The notes below the pieces were generated by a model, which saw only the letters and a program-made list of their open reading frames with translations, was not told the DNA's origin and made no database searches. Positions 6,228 to 14,468 of a stretch of DNA of 15,162 nt are shown one piece after another. Source of the DNA: an uncultured bacterium (GTDB taxonomy: Bacteria > Bacteroidota > Ignavibacteria > Kapaibacteriales > UBA2268); the NCBI GenBank assembly GCA_937875295.1, contig CALLXS010000015.1, positions 1 to 15,162 on the forward strand, read 5' to 3'. The translations under genes were made by a program, and so were the position numbers. Within the stretch, counting starts at the first letter, position 1. Every line of letters starts with the position of its first letter.

Positions 6228-9200
6228 TTACATATCAGCATACTTTACAGAGTAATTTCCTTTATAAATATTTCCAGTATAGCCGTCTATTGCAATTTCA
6301 TCTCCTGACTTAAATATATATCCATTAATATTGCAAATTCCATCTTTTTCGTTTATTCTCAGTTCAGTACAATTCACGATGCAAGTTTTGTTTAAACGCA
6401 CTGCTGTAACTGCAGCGTGAGAGGTTACTCCGCCTTTACCAGTGAGTAAGCCCTCGGCTTCAAAAATCATATCAATGTCATCTGGGACAGTGTCGGGTCT
6501 AATTAGTACAACAGCTTCATTAGGGTATGATTTTTTAATCGAAAGAATATCTTGGAAATTAAAAGCTACTCTGCCATTTAGAGCATCTCCTCCAGTGCCT
6601 ATTCCTGAGCCTACGACTTCCATATCAAAAGCATTAGCATCGAATACTAAATGTTGCTCTTGTCTTCTAATTACTTGGTCTCGAGTTTGTAATATATATA
6701 AATCTTCAGCTTTTGATGATTCGAATGTAAATTCAATTTCTTGGTGATTAAATCCATATTCTTCGGTCATTTTTACTGCGTATTCATATAATTTATTATA
6801 AATTTCTGGGAAATCTTTTTGCAATGACAAACTATCAGGAGCGAAATTCTTTTCTTTTTGAGATTCGCTAATTGGTAATGTATTAATTAAGCCTCCGACT
6901 ATATCTTCTCCTTGGTTGCAAACAGAAAAATCTCCATATAAATTTACTCCAGCCCTTTTATCATCAGGATTATGAGTAAAGACCACACCAGTCCCGCTAT
7001 CGCGATGCAGATTCCCTAATACCATTTTCTGCACAGCAACAGCCGTACCCCAATCTTTAGAAATATTCATATTGTCGCGATATACTTTTGCTCTCGGGCT
7101 AGACCAAGAATCTAATACTGCAGCTATAGCTTGCCTTAGTTGTAAAAATATATCTTCTTCAAATTTTATATTATGTTGCTTAAGGACATCTTTATATGCC
7201 AATGCTACTTCTTTCATTTGCTCAGGTTTGAATAATACTTTTTGCTCTACATTATATTTTTTCTTAAATTCCTGTATTATTTTATCAAATACATCTCTAT
7301 CAATATCAAATGACATACCCCAGCTTTGAATCAACCTTCTATAAGAATCCCATGAGGTCCAAGCATAATTATCTTGCTTGCTGAGCAATTCTACGATTTC
7401 ATCATTTAGCCCTACATTTAGAAATGTGCTCATTGCCCCTGGCATTGAAATTGCTGTGCCAGATCTTACAGATAATAAAAGAGGTTTTTCGGGATTTCCG
7501 TATTCGAGTCCGGTCATTTCCTCAATTTTTCGTACATTTTCTTTAATTAATTCATCTAATTCTATTCTAATTTGAGCGACAGAAATAACTGCTTTTCTTA
7601 ATCTAAATACTTCAGTAGTGAAAACAAATCCAGGGGGTACAGGTAATCCATAAGAGTATAATTTTTTCAAGAAATATGCCTTTGCTCCAATAAATATTGG
7701 ATTATCTAAAGTAGGGTACTCTTTATAGAGAGGAATGATACTCCATTCATGATTATAAGACATTATGTCGTTTATAATATCAGTTGGGTAATTATCATTC
7801 ATATCCCTTAGAGTTGCAATTGTAATAGAGAGAAAATTATCAATTGTTTGTAATAAATATGCTGATGATAGGACATCTCTGAAAAATTCTTCTGACTTTT
7901 TATGTAAAAATTGTAATTTCTCCTTTTCCTGCATTTCCTCAATTTGCGGATAAACTTGTGGAATTATAATTTTTAGCAATGAATCAAACCTGCGGAAGAA
8001 GTATTTATTTATTATTTCTTGGATATTAGCATGAATAAATTGTAAGATATTAATATACTGCCCCAAACTAAAGGATTGAGATGTCAAGCTATATTGAAAC
8101 ATTTGTAAATTCGACCGAAATACTTCGTTTTGAATTCCATCTAATTGAATACCAGTGAGGAAATGTGCTAGAATATTATAAATTTTGTGTAATGAATTTG
8201 CATTTAAATAATTAAAATTAATATTTGCAATTAATTTATCAATTAAACGAGCTGAAAGTCTTTCTAAACGGAAAGTAATACCCATAGCTTCAAATTTCTT
8301 CTCGTGGTATTCTCCATACATTGATGGGATTCCGACAGCAACATGCCTTTTATAGTAAATGTTTTCCCATCCTTCTGTTTTTTCTGGATTAAACACTACT
8401 TGATTTAATCGCTCCATAAAGCCAAAGACTATATTAAGAGCTTCATTATGTTTCTTTTCTTTATAAAGATTATCTAGATTATCAACTTCTTCTTCTGTGA
8501 AGAAATTACTTCTTTTTAATATTGGAAAAATATTTTGCGTAGAGAATGAATATTTTTCTTTTAAGAAGACTTGTAAGCGGAGGAATAGCTTAATTCTTCG
8601 TTTATCAATATCGTTGTCTGTCAAGACTTCATCTAAAGTAGAAGAAATAATTTCTTCTTTTTCATCGACTAAATTTTCCGGTTCGACTCCCAATTTAATG
8701 CATAAATGAGTTATAAGTCTGTGGACTCCGGTGTACCAATGATTTTCTAATTCAATATCATCAAAAACATCATCAGGGATAAAACCTTTTAATTTTGATT
8801 TTTCTCCATCGAACCAAAAACGCAGAATTTTTTTTGATAAATCTATATGAGTATTATTGCTCTCTGTATGGACTTGTTTTCGCATAAAGTGAATTAATCT
8901 ATCCTTTCGCATTGATAATTCGTCCATTAGAGTAGATACCTCTCTTAATTCACCTTCAGCGCCAATTTCATTAAAATAAATTGGGAAAATTCTGCATAAT
9001 TGCTTGACTTGTTTGTAAATTGGTTCAATATTGGAATTAAGTAATTTCGAGACATCTTTTTGGAATAAATCAGTATCAGAGATAAAAATTCCACCGACGC
9101 GGAGGTTAACTATAAGCGCATTTAGCAAAGTAAAATATTCAACAGGTGCAGATTTAATTAATTCTAACCAAGTGCGGATATTTTTTACATGATTAATATT

Positions 9201-10376
9201 TCTATGAATTTGCCAATCGTCACTGAGTGAAATTTCTCCAGGATTGATAAATCCCATTTCAATGATTTTGTTCTCGAGGTTAGTGATTAATTCTACATTT
9301 TTAGTTTCAGCAATTACTTTTCCTAAAGTAGCAATACAGTCTAAAATTGTACTTTGGTATTTATGCTTAAGCTCATTAAAAATTAAAAATGACTGGTCAA
9401 AAAATTCTATAATTTGTTCTTTATTTAGCTCTACAGTAACGCTTTTAATTAATTTGTTAATATCCCAGAGGAGATGATCTTTTAAATGGCTCATTCCTGG
9501 CAAATAAAGCATATAGAACAAGTAATAAATTCGTTCAATAGGGGATTCAAAAATATTAGATTTTACTCTAAAGGAATTAGCAATTTCTTTAAAAGTAGGG
9601 AAATTTTCTAAAATTTCTGAGCGTTTATCTATAGTTTCTAATTCTGTAAGTTGATTTTTAAAAACGGTATTAAAGACATCTTTAAGTGCTTGGGAATAAT
9701 CATTTCTATATAGAATTTTCTTTTGCTCATACCAATTTTCAATATCTGAAGTTTCTATCCAAAATTCTAAATTATACTTGTATGTGGTTTTTGTAAGAAT
9801 TGTAATTTTATTTTGCAAGTTATTGAATTCTTGCTCAGATAAATCGTTTTGCTTCAAATTTAAGTTAATTTTAAAATTACCACTATTTTCAACGAAAACG
9901 AATTTGTTTTCAGGTTCATTAGACCAATTATTAATTGTCGATAAAATATTATTTAATTCTTCGTAAAACTTTTGTGGTTCATTTTCACTAAGCAAATCAA
10001 ACATTTGCAAGTATGAGCTAAGTAAATTTTCTTTAATGTCGTCATCATTAGATTTTTCGAAAATTTCAATAAAAAAATTGTTTATTACTTTAAGAGCGAA
10101 TTTATAATTATCAGATTTCATATATAACCACAAATTATCGAGAGCAATCTTTTTGATATTATCTCCCAAATATTTATAATTAGAATAGGGGTGATTATAT
10201 TCAGTAAGAAATTCTTTAGTAGCATTGTTTATGCCCCAATATGATGAAGATAATGCTAAAAATTCATTTTGCTCATCAGTTATTTCGGTAATTGAGCGAG
10301 TCTGATACTTATTTGCTTCTAAAGCTTCAGAATTGAATTCTTCTTTAAGTGTTTTATAATTTGCTTGAGTTTCCAT
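6228..10376 (-). CDS. PPDK-related dikinase with ~880-residue novel N-terminus and no PEP-barrel domain
   Basis: A 1382-residue cytoplasmic protein. The C-terminal third is clearly related to pyruvate phosphate dikinase. An ATP-grasp nucleotide-binding domain (about 890-1240) carries SVRSGTAISMPGAMSTFLN with Arg971, GTAVAVQKMVLGN, GTGVVFTHNP, NQGEDIVGG and LQTRDQ (Gln1230). A swivelling phosphohistidine domain (about 1265-1375) carries GGVTSHAAVTA with His1320. In the family ATP phosphorylates this His, which then passes phosphate to an acceptor. The C-terminal PEP/pyruvate TIM barrel of true PPDK (usual length about 880-900) and PEP synthase is absent, because the protein ends straight after the His domain. 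Residues 1-880 look helical and I do not recognise them; they include the distinctive stretch RHVAVGIPSMYGEYHEKKFE. They may hold the acceptor site. Glucan water dikinase has the opposite domain order. It starts at the ATG at 10376, without a Shine-Dalgarno sequence. Function unknown; not ppdK proper. Confidence 0.85.
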   Translation of the reverse strand: METQANYKTLKEEFNSEALEANKYQTRSITEITDEQNEFLALSSSYWGINNATKEFLTEYNHPYSNYKYLGDNIKKIALDNLWLYMKSDNYKFALKVINNFFIEIFEKSNDDDIKENLLSSYLQMFDLLSENEPQKFYEELNNILSTINNWSNEPENKFVFVENSGNFKINLNLKQNDLSEQEFNNLQNKITILTKTTYKYNLEFWIETSDIENWYEQKKILYRNDYSQALKDVFNTVFKNQLTELETIDKRSEILENFPTFKEIANSFRVKSNIFESPIERIYYLFYMLYLPGMSHLKDHLLWDINKLIKSVTVELNKEQIIEFFDQSFLIFNELKHKYQSTILDCIATLGKVIAETKNVELITNLENKIIEMGFINPGEISLSDDWQIHRNINHVKNIRTWLELIKSAPVEYFTLLNALIVNLRVGGIFISDTDLFQKDVSKLLNSNIEPIYKQVKQLCRIFPIYFNEIGAEGELREVSTLMDELSMRKDRLIHFMRKQVHTESNNTHIDLSKKILRFWFDGEKSKLKGFIPDDVFDDIELENHWYTGVHRLITHLCIKLGVEPENLVDEKEEIISSTLDEVLTDNDIDKRRIKLFLRLQVFLKEKYSFSTQNIFPILKRSNFFTEEEVDNLDNLYKEKKHNEALNIVFGFMERLNQVVFNPEKTEGWENIYYKRHVAVGIPSMYGEYHEKKFEAMGITFRLERLSARLIDKLIANINFNYLNANSLHKIYNILAHFLTGIQLDGIQNEVFRSNLQMFQYSLTSQSFSLGQYINILQFIHANIQEIINKYFFRRFDSLLKIIIPQVYPQIEEMQEKEKLQFLHKKSEEFFRDVLSSAYLLQTIDNFLSITIATLRDMNDNYPTDIINDIMSYNHEWSIIPLYKEYPTLDNPIFIGAKAYFLKKLYSYGLPVPPGFVFTTEVFRLRKAVISVAQIRIELDELIKENVRKIEEMTGLEYGNPEKPLLLSVRSGTAISMPGAMSTFLNVGLNDEIVELLSKQDNYAWTSWDSYRRLIQSWGMSFDIDRDVFDKIIQEFKKKYNVEQKVLFKPEQMKEVALAYKDVLKQHNIKFEEDIFLQLRQAIAAVLDSWSSPRAKVYRDNMNISKDWGTAVAVQKMVLGNLHRDSGTGVVFTHNPDDKRAGVNLYGDFSVCNQGEDIVGGLINTLPISESQKEKNFAPDSLSLQKDFPEIYNKLYEYAVKMTEEYGFNHQEIEFTFESSKAEDLYILQTRDQVIRRQEQHLVFDANAFDMEVVGSGIGTGGDALNGRVAFNFQDILSIKKSYPNEAVVLIRPDTVPDDIDMIFEAEGLLTGKGGVTSHAAVTAVRLNKTCIVNCTELRINEKDGICNINGYIFKSGDEIAIDGYTGNIYKGNYSVKYADM

Positions 10377-10415
10377 TTATTTGATTATATAATTAATCCG
10401 AAAAAAGCACAACAA

Positions 10416-10456
10416 TATAATAATTCTTTAATTAATAACTATAAAGAATTATTATA
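10416..10456. promoter_or_regulatory. 15-bp perfect inverted repeat in the dikinase 5' region
   Basis: TATAATAATTCTTTA (10416-10430) pairs perfectly with TAAAGAATTATTATA (10442-10456) across 11 nt. It lies 40-80 nt upstream of the dikinase start and 53 nt past the permease stop. A TATTTTTG on the minus strand (10475-10468) could be a -7 element that places the start of transcription close to 10460, so the hairpin would form the very 5' end of the dikinase mRNA. No good -33 box is seen. It could instead be a late terminator for the permease, but no T run follows directly. Confidence 0.45.
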
Positions 10457-10469
10457 AAAAATATTTTCA

Positions 10470-10519
10470 AAAATAATCAATTATTATAAATCTGATATTA
10501 TAGAATAATTAATTATTTT
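10470..10519 (-). terminator. Weak hairpin over the permease 3' end
   Basis: AAAATAAT and AATTATT (10470-10485) pair with AATAATT and ATTATTTT (10504-10519), with one mismatch between the two blocks and an 18-nt loop. It spans the permease stop codon. The stem is purely A-T and its tail is a broken T run, so its role as a terminator is tentative. Confidence 0.3.
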
Positions 10520-11843
10520 CAATTAACTCATATCCTATTTCTTTGATTTTATTTCTAATGATATTAATATCAACATTACCTTCGTATTCTGCAATTCCAG
10601 TATTATGGTCTACACTTATATTTGATATACCGGGTAATATTTCTAGTGCATTTTTTACATTATTACTGCAATGATTGCAATTCATACCGCTTATTTTTAA
10701 ATATTTTTTATTGTTCATATTAATAATCGATTTTGGTTGTGTAATGAAGTATTTCTTTAAATATATTCTATATATTGACATAGAGACTAAAATTAGAAAT
10801 ATTATTGCACAAATGATTTCAAAAGTAGATGGAGCAAAAGAACCTGTATGATGGCTGTGAGACATTTGAAGTTTTATATTTATATCAAACACAGCAACAA
10901 AATAATCAAGCAAATATCCAAAAGCAATTGATAATAAAATAAGAACAATTAAATAAATTAAAACTAATTTTTTCCCAAGAGTTTTAATTAAAATAGAAAT
11001 TGTAGCAGCATTAGTAGCAGGACCTGTAAATAAAAATACAAATGCTACGCCTGGGGAAAAACCTTTTAATATTAGACTTACTGCGATAGGGATAGAAGCT
11101 GTAGAACAAATGTACATTGGAATCCCAATTGCTATCATTATTAGCATTCCCAATATACCAGAACTTATATATTGATTAGAAAAATAGTCATCAGGAACAA
11201 AATAAGTAATCAATGATGCAATAAATAAACCTAGTAAAAATTGAGGAGCAATATCATCAATGAACTCGATGAAGGCATATTTTAATCCAGATTTAATTTT
11301 ATTAAATATTTGTTTAAATGAGGATTTCTCATTTGAAATATCAATTTTGGTGGATTCATTTTCATTAATCGAGCATTTAATATTTTCAATTTTATTTGAT
11401 TCATTTTTGTTTTCAGTGATTTGATTATCAATAAATTTTACTTTTTGAATCACTGTACCACCAATTATTCCAGAGAATAAAGCTGAAAGAGGTCTATATA
11501 TCGCCATAAAAGTACCCATCATTCCATAAGTAGCGATAATAGAATCTACTCCTGTCTGCGGAGTAGAAATTAAAAATGATACTACAGCACCGCGAGAAGC
11601 ACCGCTTCGAGACATATAAACAGCAGTAGGAACAACTCCACATGAGCATAGAGGTAATGGTACTCCTAATATAGCTGCTTTAATAACTGACCAAATATTA
11701 TCCTTTCCCAAATATTTGATTATAGTTTCTTTTGTCAAAATTATATAAAGCAATGCTACAAAGAGCATCCCAAACAGCAAATAAAACGACATTTCTATAA
11801 ATAAATTTATAAAAATCAATATAAATTCATATATTGCATTCAT
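10509..11843 (-). CDS. SO_0444-type Cu/Zn efflux permease with C-terminal HMA domain
   Basis: A 444-residue polytopic inner-membrane protein of the DUF318 permease type. The first half carries GVPLPLCSCGVVPTA (Cys66, Cys68) and SFLISTPQTGVDSI; the second half carries TGPATNAATISIL. These are the signatures of SO_0444-like Cu/Zn efflux transporters, which are predicted to export metal from the cytoplasm. A hydrophilic linker joins the halves, and MSHSHHTGSF is a short His-rich segment. Residues about 379-444 form a heavy-metal-associated domain with GMNCNHC (Cys389, Cys392), which could hand Cu(I) or Zn(II) to the pore. The frame can be extended to a TTG at 11861, but I chose the ATG at 11843 because it starts right before the first membrane helix and a possible promoter -7 box (11866-11859) covers the TTG. 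It is divergent from the phosphatase gene with a gap of only 50 nt. The substrate is inferred from the family. Confidence 0.88.
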   Translation of the reverse strand: MNAIYEFILIFINLFIEMSFYLLFGMLFVALLYIILTKETIIKYLGKDNIWSVIKAAILGVPLPLCSCGVVPTAVYMSRSGASRGAVVSFLISTPQTGVDSIIATYGMMGTFMAIYRPLSALFSGIIGGTVIQKVKFIDNQITENKNESNKIENIKCSINENESTKIDISNEKSSFKQIFNKIKSGLKYAFIEFIDDIAPQFLLGLFIASLITYFVPDDYFSNQYISSGILGMLIMIAIGIPMYICSTASIPIAVSLILKGFSPGVAFVFLFTGPATNAATISILIKTLGKKLVLIYLIVLILLSIAFGYLLDYFVAVFDINIKLQMSHSHHTGSFAPSTFEIICAIIFLILVSMSIYRIYLKKYFITQPKSIINMNNKKYLKISGMNCNHCSNNVKNALEILPGISNISVDHNTGIAEYEGNVDINIIRNKIKEIGYELIENN

Positions 11844-11858
11844 TATTTTTATATTTAT

Positions 11859-11891
11859 CAAAATTAAAATAATTTATTAGAGAAGTAACAA
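11859..11891 (-). promoter_or_regulatory. Possible promoter of the permease gene
   Basis: On the minus strand TTG (11891-11889), then 22 nt, then TAATTTTG (11866-11859) resembles the Bacteroidota -33/-7 pattern, although the spacer is long and the -33 box incomplete. Transcription would begin about 9 nt before the ATG at 11843, a nearly leaderless mRNA. Confidence 0.35.
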
Positions 11892-11893
11892 TT

Positions 11894-12781
11894 GTGATAT
11901 TATTTTTAAAACAACTCTGCGAGAAACGTATATTAATAATAAGTGAAATCATATTATTCTTATTTTTAAATTTGCATGCAGCAGAGGCAAAATTAAACAA
12001 TCAAGATTCATTAATCGATAATAAAAGTATTTCTAAAACAATCATCGAAGATTTAATAAATGCTGGCGAGGATTATTTGCAAATATTAAATTATTCTATT
12101 ACTTCTACTTATAAGCATATTGCATACCCGCTTGCTACTATCGATATTGCATTAATTGCAAGCGGTTTAGATGAGAATATTAGAGTTTGCCAATGCAAGA
12201 AACAAGATATTTGGTTACTTAAGCAAATGGGTGAGGTCAAAACTGCCATCGCCTTACCATCAGGAATATATTTATCAGGATTAATTTTCAAAGATGAAGA
12301 ACTTAGAACAACAGGAAGACTCCTTTTTGAATCTCTATTACTATCAAGCACGGTAAATACAGGATTAAAATATATTTTAGGTAGGTCTAGACCATTTATG
12401 GAAATGGGTAACTACAATTTTCAATTTTTTGAATTTAGTGACAATTATCAATCTTTTCCATCTGGTCATACTTGTGCTGCTTTTACTATTGCAACCCTGC
12501 TCGCTGGAAGAATTGATAATAATTGGGTAGATGCTGGTTTATATTTATTAGCAACTGGTACAGGATTTCATAGAATTTTAGCTGATAAGCATTGGTTTTC
12601 TGATGTAATTATTGGAGGTGCAATTGGCATATTCTCTTCAAATCTAGTTCTATCTGCATTTGAGGATAACGAAAAAGAGAAATTAAGAAATAAAGATAAA
12701 GAGCAAAATAAATATACTTGGTCTATTCAGCCTCAATTAGGATTTTATGGATCAAGAATCTTATTTACGCTTAAGTGGTAA
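11894..12781 (+). CDS. Exported PAP2-family phosphatase
   Basis: A 295-residue envelope protein. Residues 1-32 are a signal peptide: a positively charged start, the hydrophobic stretch ILIISEIILFLFLNL, and AEA before a likely cleavage site. The PAP2 (type 2 phosphatidic acid phosphatase) active site is complete: Lys159 and Arg166-Pro in KYILGRSRP, PSGH at 189-192, and Arg227, His233 and Asp237 in HRILADKHWFSD. His192 is the expected phospho-acceptor. The usual Ser before the last Arg is His226 here. Likely substrates are phosphatidate, undecaprenyl pyrophosphate or lipid A phosphate; the sequence does not choose. After a charged Glu/Lys stretch (255-272) the C-terminus is amphipathic and ends in an aromatic Trp, as in outer-membrane strands. 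The start is the GTG at 11894; no ATG gives a complete signal peptide. RqcH follows after 37 nt, so they probably share a transcript. Confidence 0.88.
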   Translation: MILFLKQLCEKRILIISEIILFLFLNLHAAEAKLNNQDSLIDNKSISKTIIEDLINAGEDYLQILNYSITSTYKHIAYPLATIDIALIASGLDENIRVCQCKKQDIWLLKQMGEVKTAIALPSGIYLSGLIFKDEELRTTGRLLFESLLLSSTVNTGLKYILGRSRPFMEMGNYNFQFFEFSDNYQSFPSGHTCAAFTIATLLAGRIDNNWVDAGLYLLATGTGFHRILADKHWFSDVIIGGAIGIFSSNLVLSAFEDNEKEKLRNKDKEQNKYTWSIQPQLGFYGSRILFTLKW

Positions 12782-12818
12782 TTAATTTTATAAAATCAAA
12801 ATATGTAAATAAAATAAT

Positions 12819-14444
12819 ATGATTAATCATTTTTATACATTATTTCAAGTAGTGGAAGATCTAAAATTAAAGCTCCAAAATGCAATAATCGTAGAATGCT
12901 TTACTCAAGAAAAAGATGAGATAATAATAGTTCTTGACAATGGGGAAGATTTATACAACCTTTGTATTAATCTTTCGGCAAATGATCAAGCAATTTACAT
13001 AAAAGATAAATTCGCAAGAGCGAGATCAAATAGCTATGATTTATTTAAAGAAATTATAGGTGATACTTTAAGAAATATTGATATTGCAAATAACGATAGA
13101 ACTGTATTTTTTAGACTAAATTTAAAAACTATAGTTGTTAATTTAGCTTCTGGGTCAGAGCATAATTTTATTATTTTAAATAAAGAACATATTATAGAAA
13201 ATGCTTTTAACAATTCTAAAATACTTAAATTTCAGAAATTTGAGAAAAAAGAAAATATATTGCCAGAAGCTAAAGTTGAAAATTTCAAGACAATAGGAAA
13301 ATTACTTTGTAATTCTCGAATACTTTTACCAAAATTAAGCGCAATAGAGCTACTATCAAGATATTCCTTTGATTTCAATCAAGAAATTAAAGATATTTCA
13401 AATTTAGAGGAAATAAAATCAGAAGCGATTGATTTAAGAGAAAATTCGCTCAAATCGAAGAAATATTATTTATATCTTTATGAAGAGAATACAGCATTAT
13501 TATCACTACTTGAGATTACTAATTCAAGCCATAAAAATCTTATTATTTTTGATGATATTCATTCTGCAATTTCTCGCAGAGTAGCTTATAGAAAAAAGTC
13601 TGAATATATTAAAGAAAATAAAGCATCAATTTTAAAGAAATTAAGCGTAATAAAAAATAAATTGATTAAAAATATTGAATTATGCAAAAACACAAAAGTT
13701 TTAGAAGAAAGAGTAGAGTTATATAAAAATTATGCTGATATTTTGCTTTCATTACCAAATAGTAATAAAAATAATGGAAATGAAATTAAAACAAATGATT
13801 GGTACGGCAATGAATTAGTGATTCCTTTGGACAATAAGTTAAACTTAATTGAAAATTCAACTAAATATTATAATAAAATAAAAAAATTAAAATCTGATAT
13901 AAATAAAAAAAATCTTATGCTTCCAAAATATCAGAAGAAATACATTGAAATAAATAATATTATTAGCGAAATAGAGAATCTAAATTCAATTAAAGAAATT
14001 AAAAAATATATGAACTCAAGCAAAACAGACGATAAAAGAATTAATAAAGCAATAAATGAAAACGAATCTACTAAATTCAGGGAATTTAGTTTAGGTGAGG
14101 GATATACTCTATTTGTAGGGAGGAATTCACAAAATAACGATGAATTAACAATGAAATTCGCAAAACCAAACGATATTTGGATGCATGCTCGTGGTTCATC
14201 AGGTTCTCACACAGTATTGAGAGGTCTAGCTCAGAAGGAAACTAAACCGCCTAAAAATATACTAAATATTGCAGCTGGAATCACTGCATACTATTCAAAA
14301 CAAAAGAATGCAAAATATGTTCCCGTTGCTTACACATATAAAAAATATGTTCATAAACCAAAAGGGGCAAATCCTGGGGCAGTAACTATGAGTAAAGAAA
14401 CGGTAATTATGGTAGAACCAAAATTACCGCAAGAAAATGAATAA
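12819..14444 (+). CDS. rqcH: RqcH/NEMF-family ribosome quality control protein (NFACT)
   Basis: A 541-residue cytoplasmic protein of the NEMF/Rqc2/RqcH family, once called fibronectin-binding. RqcH binds 50S subunits blocked by peptidyl-tRNA and recruits tRNA-Ala to add alanine tails that mark the stalled chain for degradation. The N-terminal NFACT-N domain begins YTLFQVVEDL and carries Asp93-Arg94 in NNDRTVFFRL. These match the Asp97-Arg98 pair that B. subtilis RqcH needs for tRNA binding and Ala-tailing, so the protein is probably active. A helix-hairpin-helix and coiled-coil region spans about 265-400. The C-terminal NFACT-R domain (about 420-541) carries DIWMHARGSSGSH (452-464) and PKGANPGAVTMS. 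Domain order and length are normal. It lies 37 nt after the phosphatase gene, with no Shine-Dalgarno sequence. The partner RqcP is not in the window. Confidence 0.93.
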   Translation: MINHFYTLFQVVEDLKLKLQNAIIVECFTQEKDEIIIVLDNGEDLYNLCINLSANDQAIYIKDKFARARSNSYDLFKEIIGDTLRNIDIANNDRTVFFRLNLKTIVVNLASGSEHNFIILNKEHIIENAFNNSKILKFQKFEKKENILPEAKVENFKTIGKLLCNSRILLPKLSAIELLSRYSFDFNQEIKDISNLEEIKSEAIDLRENSLKSKKYYLYLYEENTALLSLLEITNSSHKNLIIFDDIHSAISRRVAYRKKSEYIKENKASILKKLSVIKNKLIKNIELCKNTKVLEERVELYKNYADILLSLPNSNKNNGNEIKTNDWYGNELVIPLDNKLNLIENSTKYYNKIKKLKSDINKKNLMLPKYQKKYIEINNIISEIENLNSIKEIKKYMNSSKTDDKRINKAINENESTKFREFSLGEGYTLFVGRNSQNNDELTMKFAKPNDIWMHARGSSGSHTVLRGLAQKETKPPKNILNIAAGITAYYSKQKNAKYVPVAYTYKKYVHKPKGANPGAVTMSKETVIMVEPKLPQENE

Positions 14445-14468
14445 ATTTATAATCAATGAATTTAATAT

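Noticed and set aside
11339..11370. Shared peptide INENESTK in the permease linker and in RqcH (around 14050)
   Set aside because: The surrounding residues are unrelated and both lie in low-complexity Asn/Glu/Lys-rich, AT-rich coding stretches; coincidence is likely.
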